The position numbers and the translations under genes are program-made. This document shows, piece after piece, positions 17,443 through 24,992 of a DNA stretch of 64,000 bases. Source of the DNA: Saezia sanguinis. GTDB taxonomy: Bacteria > Pseudomonadota > Gammaproteobacteria > Burkholderiales > Burkholderiaceae_C. The DNA is taken from positions 124,001 to 188,000 of the forward strand of contig NZ_PQSP01000004.1 of assembly GCF_003991585.1 (NCBI RefSeq), read 5' to 3'. Each line of letters opens with the position of its first letter. Position 1 is the stretch's first letter. The notes below the pieces were generated by a model. That model did not search any database and was not told the DNA's origin. It worked only from the letters and a program-made list of their open reading frames with translations.

Positions 17443-17676
17443 ATGGTGAAGTGGCAGGCAAGGGAGATGGGGCAGGTGCAGAATGTGCTGATTCAACCGG
17501 GTGAGGTGTTTGTGAGCGGGCGTGATTGTTCGCACTGGGCAGACCGGGTGGAGCCTGCTGAGGCAGCGCCTGTTGCCGTGGTGCAAAAGAAGGCGGTGCG
17601 CAAAGCGGATGCTTCTAAAAGTACCCGGCCGGCTTCAACGGCACGTACAGCCAGGGCGCGTGCAGAAAAGGGCTAA
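17443..17676 (+). CDS. Small phage protein of unknown function
   Basis: A 77-residue protein from ATG 17443, with AGGTGGG upstream; a GTG at 17404 in the same frame would add 13 residues. The first half (MVKWQAREMGQVQNVLIQPG) includes VFVSGRDCSHWADRV, which looks folded. The second half is Ala-, Lys- and Arg-rich and probably disordered. It is the last gene of the capsid segment before cargo block 2. No family recognised. Confidence 0.6.
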   Translation: MVKWQAREMGQVQNVLIQPGEVFVSGRDCSHWADRVEPAEAAPVAVVQKKAVRKADASKSTRPASTARTARARAEKG

Positions 17677-17710
17677 AAGGTAAAAGGGCCAGCCGGGTGA
17701 GGCGCGGAGT

Positions 17711-17739
17711 TTTGAGCATGTGTTATCCCTGCGTATAAT
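17711..17739 (+). promoter_or_regulatory. Candidate sigma70-type promoter of cargo block 2
   Basis: TTTGAG at 17711-17716, a 17-base spacer, and a perfect TATAAT at 17734-17739. Transcription would begin only about a dozen bases before the hairpin at 17758. Confidence 0.45.
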
Positions 17740-17757
17740 GTTTCGGGGTGCGTGACG

Positions 17758-17785
17758 AGGGGCAGTTGATCTGCCCTTTGTTTTT
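17758..17785 (+). terminator. Terminator or attenuator at left edge of cargo block 2
   Basis: Stem AGGGGCAG/CTGCCCTT (one G-T pair) with loop TTGAT, followed by a T-rich tail (TTTGTTTTT). It can end the capsid transcript. Its place just after a TATAAT sequence also allows attenuation of the following cargo gene. Confidence 0.7.
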
Positions 17786-17796
17786 CCTGTAAACAA

Positions 17797-18345
17797 GTGA
17801 GATGGCTGCTGTATCTAGTGGTAGGCCGGTGGGGATGGATGATGCCGTTTTATGCGAGTGTGCTGTTGACCGTGGTGGGGCTGCTGTGGTCTGGCCTGAT
17901 TTTATTTTGTATGCTTGCAGGTGTGGCAGAAGGTTTGGGGGCATGGCTCGGGCTGTTGTTTATGCAGGTGGGAGGCATTGCTTTTTTTTTGATTGGTGTA
18001 TCGGGTTTGGTGCGCAGCGTGCGTTACCTGATCAGGTGGAAGCTGCTGACGCGCAGCGGCAAAAAGATTTCAGTACGGCTCACGCGGGTGGAGGTGAATA
18101 AGAATCTGGCGGCGAACGGGCATCATCCGTACCGGCTGGTTTCGGAGTGGGAGCATCCTGAAAGCAAGGTGCTGTATGTTTTTTCGAGCAGGCGGCTGTG
18201 GGTGGACCCTGACCCGTACATTCCGGATGACCGTATGCTGGATGTGTATGTGGATGCCCGTGATTACAAAAGGTATGTGATGGATACGTCTTTTGTGCCC
18301 GCAGAGAAGGAGCGCGAGGCGCAAACTCGAACGCAAACGGATTGA
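17797..18345 (+). CDS. Membrane protein with DUF3592-associated C-terminal domain
   Basis: A 182-residue protein from GTG 17797. No ribosome site precedes it, so ATG 17839 (MMPFYASVLL, with GGGG upstream) may be the true start. Two membrane segments lie near residues 16-40 and 48-72. The cytoplasmic or periplasmic tail contains ISVRLTRVEVNKNLAANGHH, PYRLVSEWEHP and LWVDPDPYIPDDRMLDVYVD, nearly the same as in the next gene, but it lacks that gene's N-terminal domain. It is thus a shortened paralogue. Function unknown. Confidence 0.75.
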   Translation: MRWLLYLVVGRWGWMMPFYASVLLTVVGLLWSGLILFCMLAGVAEGLGAWLGLLFMQVGGIAFFLIGVSGLVRSVRYLIRWKLLTRSGKKISVRLTRVEVNKNLAANGHHPYRLVSEWEHPESKVLYVFSSRRLWVDPDPYIPDDRMLDVYVDARDYKRYVMDTSFVPAEKEREAQTRTQTD

Positions 18346-18400
18346 GTCATTGAGCAATTGACCATTGGGCGCTGGTTGTGCGGTTTGCTGGTTGGTTCAG

Positions 18401-18433
18401 ACCTCATGGGTTTATGTGCCTGTGAGGTTTTTT
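18401..18433 (+). terminator. Weak terminator-like hairpin between DUF3592 paralogues
   Basis: Stem ACCTCA/TGAGGT with a long 16-base loop and a short T run. Weak on its own. Confidence 0.4.
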
Positions 18434-18600
18434 ATTGCGTGTCAATGCGAAAAACGAGCAATCTGCTCGTGTAAGGGGGTAAAGGCTTTGCCGCTATCTA
18501 TAATGCCACGCAGGCAGCAAGGATGGGCGAACAGATCAGGATGTTGTCTGTCTGTGCCTGAACACAGTGGTGTGGCATGGTGATGTAAAGGAGTCAAACG

Positions 18601-19275
18601 TTGAAATGGATTCTTGGGATTTTTGCGGGTGTCGGTCTGGTGTTTTTTCTGGTAGGTGGTTATATGGCTTACCAAACGCTGCAGTTTCGTATGGACTCGG
18701 TGAAGACAACGGGCGAAGTGGTGGATTTGGTCGGGGATGAAACTTACAAGCCGGTGGTTGTGTTTGAAACGGCCGACGGGCAGGAGATTATGTTTCATGG
18801 CAGTGTAGGCTCGAGTCCACCTTCTTACGATATTGGTGAGCGGGTACAGGTGTATTACCAGCCGGCAGAACCGAATAGGGCGCGTATTGGCGGTTTTTTG
18901 GAGGGCTGGTTTTTTGCGGTGGCTTTTCTGGGATTTGGCGGGGGTTTTTTCCTGGTGGGCATGGTGCCAATGTGGCGGATGTGGTCAGGAGAGGTCAGAT
19001 TGCAGCGGCTGAGGCAGAGCGGGCAAAGGCTTTCGGTGCGGTTGACGCGGGTGGAGCGTAACCAGAGTGTTTCGGTGAATGGGCGGCACCCGTACCGGCT
19101 GGTGTCGGAGTGGCAGAATCCTCAGGATAAAAAGCTGTATGTTTATTACAGTAAGAATTTGTGGGTGGACCCTGACCCGTTCATTCCGGATGACCGCATG
19201 CTGGATGTGTATGTGGATATCGATAATTATAAAAAGTATGCGATGGATACTTCTTTCATTCCTAAAAGGGCGTGA
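18601..19275 (+). CDS. DUF3592 domain membrane protein, TTG start
   Basis: A 224-residue protein with a TTG start at 18601, supported by AAAGGAG seven bases upstream. A membrane segment at about residues 3-24 is followed by a soluble domain with KTTGEVVDLVGDETYKPVVV, FETADGQEIMFHG and GERVQVYYQPAEPNRARI, the usual layout of DUF3592. A second membrane segment lies near residues 100-122, then the tail shared with the previous gene (LSVRLTRVERNQ, LWVDPDPFIPDDRMLDVYVD). DUF3592 proteins are widespread and uncharacterised. Confidence 0.85.
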   Translation: MKWILGIFAGVGLVFFLVGGYMAYQTLQFRMDSVKTTGEVVDLVGDETYKPVVVFETADGQEIMFHGSVGSSPPSYDIGERVQVYYQPAEPNRARIGGFLEGWFFAVAFLGFGGGFFLVGMVPMWRMWSGEVRLQRLRQSGQRLSVRLTRVERNQSVSVNGRHPYRLVSEWQNPQDKKLYVYYSKNLWVDPDPFIPDDRMLDVYVDIDNYKKYAMDTSFIPKRA

Positions 19276-19349
19276 GGGATGGCGGGTGTGCGCAAGGGCG
19301 GCTGCTTATAGCGCGGGACCGCCGTTGATAGAGAATAGAAGCGTTGTCT

Positions 19350-19378
19350 GAAACCGGGATCATCGTTCCCGGTTTTTT
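19350..19378 (+). terminator. Terminator between convergent cargo genes
   Basis: Stem AACCGGGA/TCCCGGTT with loop TCATCGT and seven T. It separates the DUF3592 gene from the minus-strand gene that ends at 19414. Confidence 0.88.
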
Positions 19379-19413
19379 TCTGGTTGTTGGTATTTAATGA
19401 TGAGCCGCGGTGG

Positions 19414-20700
19414 TTATGGCAGGCCGGGGCTGAGTGTGTGCTGCGTATCGCTGGTGGTGGAGACGTATTCCCAGAGGCCGTCTGTGGTAAAGGCCAGTTG
19501 TAAAAATTGTTCAACCTGATCGGATGTGGTGAAGCGAAACGGCCCGGAGAAGATGGGTTGAGGGACGGTGTCGGTACCGGGCTCAGGCTTGGGCTCGTGG
19601 TCGCGCCAGCTGGAGTCGCGCCGTTCGTTGTGAACGCGTACCGGATAGAGGTGCTGCCGGTTCCAAATGATGTAGCCGTTCAGGTCGTCTCCCATGCCGT
19701 CCATGTAATGGGGGTCGTAACTGGTGACGACCAGCGTGATGTGGTTGCCGTCCGGCAGGGTGCCGCTCCACAGGCCGGGTTCCGGTCTGAGGGGGTAGTG
19801 CAGCTGGCATGGGCCGCTGCCGTTGAGTAGGCACTGACCGTAAGCACTGAGGTAGGGCGCCAGGCTGGCATAGCTGATTTCATTGTGCCAGCCGGGCTTG
19901 ACGTTGACGCCGTGCAGCGTGGTCTGCCCACCCAGGCAGGAGGTGTCGAGGTCTTCCATGACCAGGGCATGTGGCAGCAGTTGCAGGGCCTGCGCGTTGG
20001 AGGTGAGCATGACGGTGCCACCGGTTTCTTCCACGGACCAGAGCTGGCAGTCTTCATAACGGGTGTATTCGTTTTGTGACGGGTCTGCTTCAGCGTTTGT
20101 TTCGTGTGCTTTTCCATGCCCTGGTGCTGCGGGTATGCGGGCCAGCAGTTGTTCGTATACGGCGTTGCGCTGTGCCATGAGTTGTTCATTGAGCCAGATG
20201 ATGCCTTCGCGGCTGAGCAGCAGGTTCAGGGTGACAGGCTGGCCGCTGTCCAGATCAAACACGTAATTGCGGATATACCGCTGGCTGAAGCCGGGTTGCA
20301 GTTGTGCAGTGTCGGTGCGCGGCCCGATGTCGGTTTGCAGTGTCAGGAAGCGGGGCGTCTGGTATATGACGCGGTAGTTTCTTTGCTGCAGGGGTTCTGT
20401 CTGGTTTTGCAGTTCATGCCGGGTGTCCAGAGGGTAGGGGCCGGCTGTATCGGCCTGCGGCGAGTTGGCGCGCAGTTCGGATATTTGCAGCAGCAGGTTG
20501 ATGCTGTCGGCCACCCGCTGGCGGGCCGGGTCTGTGGTTTCTATGAAGGGAAAGTGGTTCTCATGGCGGGTTTGGACGTCAGAGGTGGTTATGCCGGTGA
20601 CGCGGATGTCTGCGCTGGCCTGGGTACTGGCCAGGCCGAGCAGCAGGGCAGATGCCAGAAATGTGAGGTGGCGCCGTATGGGGGTGAGGGTGTTTTGCAT
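19414..20700 (-). CDS. Secreted protein, DUF3298/RsiV-like in part (tentative)
   Basis: A 428-residue protein. The frame extends upstream to 20871, over promoter P3, but the signal peptide (HLTFLASALLLGLASTQASA) sets the start at 20700. The first half has YQTPRFLTLQTDIGP and NYVFDLDSGQPVTLNLLL, a pattern like the DUF3298 domain of RsiV and PdaC (strand, then FDLxTGxxLxL). The second half is unrelated to anything I know; it has four Cys and SYDPHYMDGMGDDLNGYIIW. Probably periplasmic. It is transcribed away from promoter P3. Confidence 0.72.
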   Translation of the reverse strand: MQNTLTPIRRHLTFLASALLLGLASTQASADIRVTGITTSDVQTRHENHFPFIETTDPARQRVADSINLLLQISELRANSPQADTAGPYPLDTRHELQNQTEPLQQRNYRVIYQTPRFLTLQTDIGPRTDTAQLQPGFSQRYIRNYVFDLDSGQPVTLNLLLSREGIIWLNEQLMAQRNAVYEQLLARIPAAPGHGKAHETNAEADPSQNEYTRYEDCQLWSVEETGGTVMLTSNAQALQLLPHALVMEDLDTSCLGGQTTLHGVNVKPGWHNEISYASLAPYLSAYGQCLLNGSGPCQLHYPLRPEPGLWSGTLPDGNHITLVVTSYDPHYMDGMGDDLNGYIIWNRQHLYPVRVHNERRDSSWRDHEPKPEPGTDTVPQPIFSGPFRFTTSDQVEQFLQLAFTTDGLWEYVSTTSDTQHTLSPGLP

Positions 20701-20755
20701 GGTTGTTTGAGGCGGTAGCGGTGTGAGAGAGTTTGTGGGAATTGTAGCGGCTGCG

Positions 20756-20785
20756 TTCACATAGATGGCGTGGCGGCTTTTATAG
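20756..20785 (+). promoter_or_regulatory. Putative phage late promoter P3 (TTCACA-N18-TTATAG)
   Basis: TTCACA at 20756-20761, 18 bases, TTATAG at 20780-20785, 45 bases before the tail tubular A start. It stands at the right edge of cargo block 2. Confidence 0.65.
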
Positions 20786-20830
20786 TGTGCCTGGCGTATT
20801 GAAAATGATGATGAGAGAAAAGAGGTGGGC

Positions 20831-21475
20831 ATGACGGATCCGGTTGCTATTGCCAACAAGGCACTGACCAAGCTGGGGGCTGAGCGTATTTTGTTGCTGG
20901 AAGATGATGTGAAGGCCGCACGGGTGATGAAGGCGCTGTTTGCCGATGTGCGCGATGCGGAGCTGGCGGCATACCACTGGAAGTTTGCGATCCGGCGCGC
21001 ACAGTTGCCGGCACTGGTTGATGCGCCGGCGTTTGGTTATGAGTTTACTTACCTGTTGCCGCGTGATTATCTGGCGCTGGTGCAGTTGAATGATTTGCTG
21101 GTGCTGGCGCGCAGGCACGGTAAGCCGTGGTGGTCGATTGAGGGGGATCGCCTGTTGAGCGACTGGGCGCCGCCGCTGCGGATACGGTATGTGGCGCGGG
21201 TGGAGGATTACCGGTTGTTCAGCCCGCTGTTTGTGGAGGTGCTGTCGTGCAAGCTGGCACTGGAGGCGTGTGAGTCGCTGACGCAGTCGAATACGAAAAA
21301 GCAGAATCTGTGGCAGGAGTATGAGCAGGCGCTGCGGCGCGCGATCAGGCAGGATGCGGTGGAGACGGCTCCAGATGTGGCCGCGCAGGGTAACTGGCTG
21401 GCGGCGCGCGAGTCGGGTGGCATGACAGGCAGCGAGGCGGCTGACAGTGCACGCAGTGGAGGGTTTTATGGCTAA
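20831..21475 (+). CDS. Tail tubular protein A (T7 gp11-like)
   Basis: A 214-residue protein. ATG 20831 has AGAGG five bases upstream; a GTG at 20825 is also in frame. The N-terminus MTDPVAIANKALTKLGAERI and the block DAELAAYHWKFAIRRAQLP are typical of the T7-like tail gatekeeper that forms the ring under the portal. YEFTYLLPRDYLALVQLND follows. The 3' end overlaps the next gene by eight bases, so the two are translationally linked. Confidence 0.88.
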   Translation: MTDPVAIANKALTKLGAERILLLEDDVKAARVMKALFADVRDAELAAYHWKFAIRRAQLPALVDAPAFGYEFTYLLPRDYLALVQLNDLLVLARRHGKPWWSIEGDRLLSDWAPPLRIRYVARVEDYRLFSPLFVEVLSCKLALEACESLTQSNTKKQNLWQEYEQALRRAIRQDAVETAPDVAAQGNWLAARESGGMTGSEAADSARSGGFYG

Positions 21476-23753
21476 GGCGTCTCCTGCGCTGACGAATTTT
21501 AATGCGGGGGAGATTTCTCCGCTGCTGGATGCCCGGGTTGATTTTGAGAAGTATCCGAATGCGGCTTCGCTGTTGGAGAATTTTGTGCCAACGGTTCAGG
21601 GGCCGCTGAAGAAGCGTGCCGGAACGCGGTTTGCCGGGACGAGTAAGAATAATGGGCAGTGTGTGCTGATTCCGTTTGAGTATTCGGTGTCTCAGGCGTA
21701 TATGGTGGAGTTCGGGGTTGGTTATGCGCGTTTTTATACGACCGATTCGAGCACGGGTGAGCGTGGTTTGCTGTTGAATGCAAGTGGTTTGCCGGTGGAG
21801 GTGGCGACGTCTTATACGTTGAGCCATCTTTTTAACGCCGATGGCAGTACCAAACTGAAGTATGCGCAGGCGGGGGATGTGCTGTATCTGTGCTGTCCGG
21901 GGCTTCCGGTTTGTACGCTCAGGCGGACGTCGGCCACGGGGTTTGAGTTTTTGTATTACGAGACGAAAAATGGACCGTTCAAGGATTTGAATGATTCAAG
22001 CACGACTATTTATGCGAATGCCCAGTCGGGTTATGTCAGGCTGACCGCATCAGCCCCGATTTTTCACAGCGGGATGCTGGATACGTGGGTATATCTGGAA
22101 ACGCCTGCACATGCAGCGGTGAAACCATGGATTTCCAGTGAGCCGGTGTGGCCCGGTAATCTACGGCGCTCTGACGGTAAAAACTATATATCCCAGACCA
22201 ATGCCTATACCGGCACGGTGCAGCCGGTGCATACCGAAGGGCTGGAGTGGGATGGGCCGAATGTGATGGAGCTCAACCCTGTGCATATGGTGGGGGTGTT
22301 GTGGCAGTACAGTGATCCGGGTTATGGCAGCGTGATGATCAAGAATGTGATCAGCAGCTATGAGGTGGAAGGCTGGGTGTGGAGCAAGTCGTTGTTGCCG
22401 TTGCATGTGTGCGGTTATGAGAACCGGACGACGCGCTGGGCGCTGGGGGCATGGGATCAAGCGCAGGGGTATCCGACTTCGGTGGCGTTTTTCCGTTCGC
22501 GCCTGTGGTTTGCACGCGGGCAGAAGGTTTGGGCTTCGGTGGTTGAGGATTTTACGGATTTTTCGCCTCAGGATAACAGTGAGGTGACGGCGGATATGGC
22601 GATCAGTATCACGCTGGCATCCGGACAGATCAATGACATTCAGTGGCTGCTGCCGGATAAGGATTTGATTGCGGGTACGGCCGCAGGCGAGTTTGCAATT
22701 GGCGAGCTGAGCAATGGTGATGCGCTGGGGCCAAACAATATCCGCGCGGTGTTGCAGTCGGAATATGGCTCCAAGTCGATTCAGCCGGTGAAGAATGGCA
22801 GTTCAATTTTGTTTATTCAGCGTGCGGGGCTGAAGGCGCGCGAGTTTTATTACAACATCGGGGCCGATGGCTATGTGTCGGAGGATGCGGCTGTGGTGGC
22901 TGAGCATATCACCGCTGGCGATGGTGTGGTGGTGTCTGGCGGGCGCAAGGCGTTTGGGATTGTGGCGATGGCGTTGGCGCAGGAGCCTGATCCGGTGGTG
23001 TGGATGGTGCGCTCTGACAGGCAGTTGATCGGACTGACTTGGAATAACGAGCAGAAGGTGAAGGGCTGGCACCGGCACAGTGTGAGTGGCGAGGTGGAGT
23101 CGGTTGGGGTGATTCCGGCTTTTGAGGGGGACCGCGAGGAGCTGTGGCTGTGTGTGAAGCGCATGGTGAATGGCCGGGTGTGCCGCTGTATCGAGTATAT
23201 GGATGCGATGTATCGCAGCGGGGAGGATCCCAGCGAGCAGTTTTATCTGGACTGCGGGTTGTCATATCGCGGTACGCCGACTCAGGTGGTGCAGGGCTTG
23301 TCGCATCTGGAAGGGTGCGAGGTGGCGGTGCTGGCCGATGGTGCCGTGCAGTCGAATGCACTGGTGCGGGATGGTGCGATTACGCTGGCCAGCGCTGCGT
23401 CTGTTGTGCATGTGGGGTTGCCGTATACGGCCACTTACCGCTCGATGCGCATTGAGGCGGCTGCGGCCGATGGTACGGCGCAGGGCAAGACCAAGCGGAT
23501 CAACAAGGCGGTGTTCCGGCTGCTGGATACGGGCAGCGGGCGTTATGGCGCCAGCCTGGATAAGCTGGATGCGCTGATGTTCAGAACGCCGCAGCACGCG
23601 ATGAGCAAGGCGGTGCCGTTGTTCAGCGGCGATAAGCTGGTGGAGTTTCCGGGGGATTATGGCGAGGACGGCTATGTTGTGTTTGTCAGTGACCAGCCGT
23701 ATGCGGCAACGCTGGTGGGTATTTTCCCGCAGGTGACCACACAGGACCGGTGA
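21468..23753 (+). CDS. Tail tubular protein B (T7 gp12-like nozzle protein)
   Basis: A 761-residue protein. ATG 21468 lies behind GGAGG and within the end of the previous gene. It opens MAKASPALTNFNAGEISPLL, followed by the SLLENFVPTVQGPLKKRAGT segment typical of the podovirus nozzle family. Further conserved parts are FPFRSRLWFA-like (FFRSRLWFARGQKVWAS) and FIQRAGLKAREFYYN. It forms the tail nozzle with tail tubular A. Its TGA overlaps the next ATG (TGATG). Confidence 0.88.
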   Translation: MAKASPALTNFNAGEISPLLDARVDFEKYPNAASLLENFVPTVQGPLKKRAGTRFAGTSKNNGQCVLIPFEYSVSQAYMVEFGVGYARFYTTDSSTGERGLLLNASGLPVEVATSYTLSHLFNADGSTKLKYAQAGDVLYLCCPGLPVCTLRRTSATGFEFLYYETKNGPFKDLNDSSTTIYANAQSGYVRLTASAPIFHSGMLDTWVYLETPAHAAVKPWISSEPVWPGNLRRSDGKNYISQTNAYTGTVQPVHTEGLEWDGPNVMELNPVHMVGVLWQYSDPGYGSVMIKNVISSYEVEGWVWSKSLLPLHVCGYENRTTRWALGAWDQAQGYPTSVAFFRSRLWFARGQKVWASVVEDFTDFSPQDNSEVTADMAISITLASGQINDIQWLLPDKDLIAGTAAGEFAIGELSNGDALGPNNIRAVLQSEYGSKSIQPVKNGSSILFIQRAGLKAREFYYNIGADGYVSEDAAVVAEHITAGDGVVVSGGRKAFGIVAMALAQEPDPVVWMVRSDRQLIGLTWNNEQKVKGWHRHSVSGEVESVGVIPAFEGDREELWLCVKRMVNGRVCRCIEYMDAMYRSGEDPSEQFYLDCGLSYRGTPTQVVQGLSHLEGCEVAVLADGAVQSNALVRDGAITLASAASVVHVGLPYTATYRSMRIEAAAADGTAQGKTKRINKAVFRLLDTGSGRYGASLDKLDALMFRTPQHAMSKAVPLFSGDKLVEFPGDYGEDGYVVFVSDQPYAATLVGIFPQVTTQDR

Positions 23754-24223
23754 TGGGAGTGGGGTTGAAACTGGGGCTGGAGATTCAGGCATTGACCCAG
23801 GCGCATTTGCAGGCCATTGTGTTGCAGCCTGAGCAGGAGGCGATGCGCGAGGCGCTGGATTCGGGGGCGTTTTATGCATCGATGGCGGCTTCGCCGCTGC
23901 CTGCATATGCGCTGTTGCATGAGGGCGAGGTGATGGGTTGTTACGGTACGTTTTTGTTATGGCAGGGGCGCGGCATGGTGTGGGCGCTGTTGTCGCGCCA
24001 TGCCGGGCGTTGCATGCGGGCCGGGTGCCGTATCGCCAAAGGGTATATCGGCAGTGTGCCGCTGACCAGGCTGGAGGCGTATGTGCGCACGGATTTTAAG
24101 GCCGGCAACCAGTGGGTGCGGCTGCTGGGGTTTACACGTGAGGGTACGATGCGGCGTTTTTTTGCCAATGGAGCCGATGCGTATATGTATGCACGGGTGC
24201 ATGAGGTGGAATGTGCGGTGTGA
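23753..24223 (+). CDS. Internal virion protein A-like, GNAT fold
   Basis: A 156-residue protein; ATG 23753 overlaps the stop of tail tubular B. The C-terminal half (QWVRLLGFTREGTMRRFFAN, then GADAYMYARV) has the GNAT acetyltransferase layout, as seen in T7 gp13-like proteins, where enzymatic activity is unproven. The middle contains GRGMVWALLSRHAGRCM. In this order (tail tubular B, GNAT-like, internal virion proteins) a role in internal core assembly or DNA ejection is likely. Confidence 0.72.
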   Translation: MGVGLKLGLEIQALTQAHLQAIVLQPEQEAMREALDSGAFYASMAASPLPAYALLHEGEVMGCYGTFLLWQGRGMVWALLSRHAGRCMRAGCRIAKGYIGSVPLTRLEAYVRTDFKAGNQWVRLLGFTREGTMRRFFANGADAYMYARVHEVECAV

Positions 24224-24268
24224 TGGAGGCCGGCCACGGCTGGTACGGCAGACAGGAGGGAGGAAGTA

Positions 24269-24991
24269 ATGGGAGCTGATTTTTCGCAGATAGCGCCTCA
24301 GGCAGGTGGAACGCTGGTCAGTGGTGCGATGCAGGCATACGGGGCATTAAGCCAGGGGCGTTCGGCCAGGGAAGCCGGGCGGGCCAATGCCCGGATTCTG
24401 GAGGAGCAGGCAAACAACCGCCTGCGTGCTTCAACGGTCAGGGGGGATGTGTTGCGCTCGCAGGCACGGCAGGTGATTGGCGAGCAGTTGGCTGCGGGGG
24501 CGCAGTCGGGGGTGGGTTTAAGCGGCTCACGGCTGGATATGTTGCGCCAGTCCTACGACAATCTGGAGGCTGATGTGGCCGCCGTGCATACGGACGCGCA
24601 GATTGATGCGACCGGGCTGAGAAATCAGGCTACCGTGCAGCGCTGGGAGGGTGATCAGGCTTATAAGGCGGGCAAAATGGGCGCGCTGACCGCGGCGGTG
24701 AATACCGGGGTGAGTCTGTACAGTCTGTTTGACAGTGTCAAGCCGGTGAAGGATCAGTTCAAGAAGAATTCAGCTCAATCGGCGGGAAGTAAAACGTCAA
24801 AATACCCGGCAATGACCAAACAGAGCGGGCGCTTTACCTCAATGGATACGCTGACGCAATGGGCGTTTGGCACGGATGGTATTAAAAAAGGGGGCAGCGC
24901 CACCAGCCAGTTGCTGAAAACGCCGGCTTACGGCAGTCAGCGGCTGTCAAAAGGCTATCGCGGTTATCAGCGCGGCACAGGGGGGGCTTGA
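24269..24991 (+). CDS. Internal virion protein B-like
   Basis: A 240-residue protein with a strong AGGAGGGAGGAAG ribosome site. It begins with an Ala/Gly-rich stretch (APQAGGTLVSGAMQAYGALS), then a long helical region: AREAGRANARILEEQANNR, then QARQVIGEQLAAGAQSGVGL and SGSRLDMLRQSYDNLEADVA. This resembles T7 gp14-type internal proteins, which are ejected into the cell envelope. The C-terminus is basic and Gly/Ser-rich. It ends one base before the next start. Confidence 0.72.
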   Translation: MGADFSQIAPQAGGTLVSGAMQAYGALSQGRSAREAGRANARILEEQANNRLRASTVRGDVLRSQARQVIGEQLAAGAQSGVGLSGSRLDMLRQSYDNLEADVAAVHTDAQIDATGLRNQATVQRWEGDQAYKAGKMGALTAAVNTGVSLYSLFDSVKPVKDQFKKNSAQSAGSKTSKYPAMTKQSGRFTSMDTLTQWAFGTDGIKKGGSATSQLLKTPAYGSQRLSKGYRGYQRGTGGA

Positions 24992-24992
24992 T

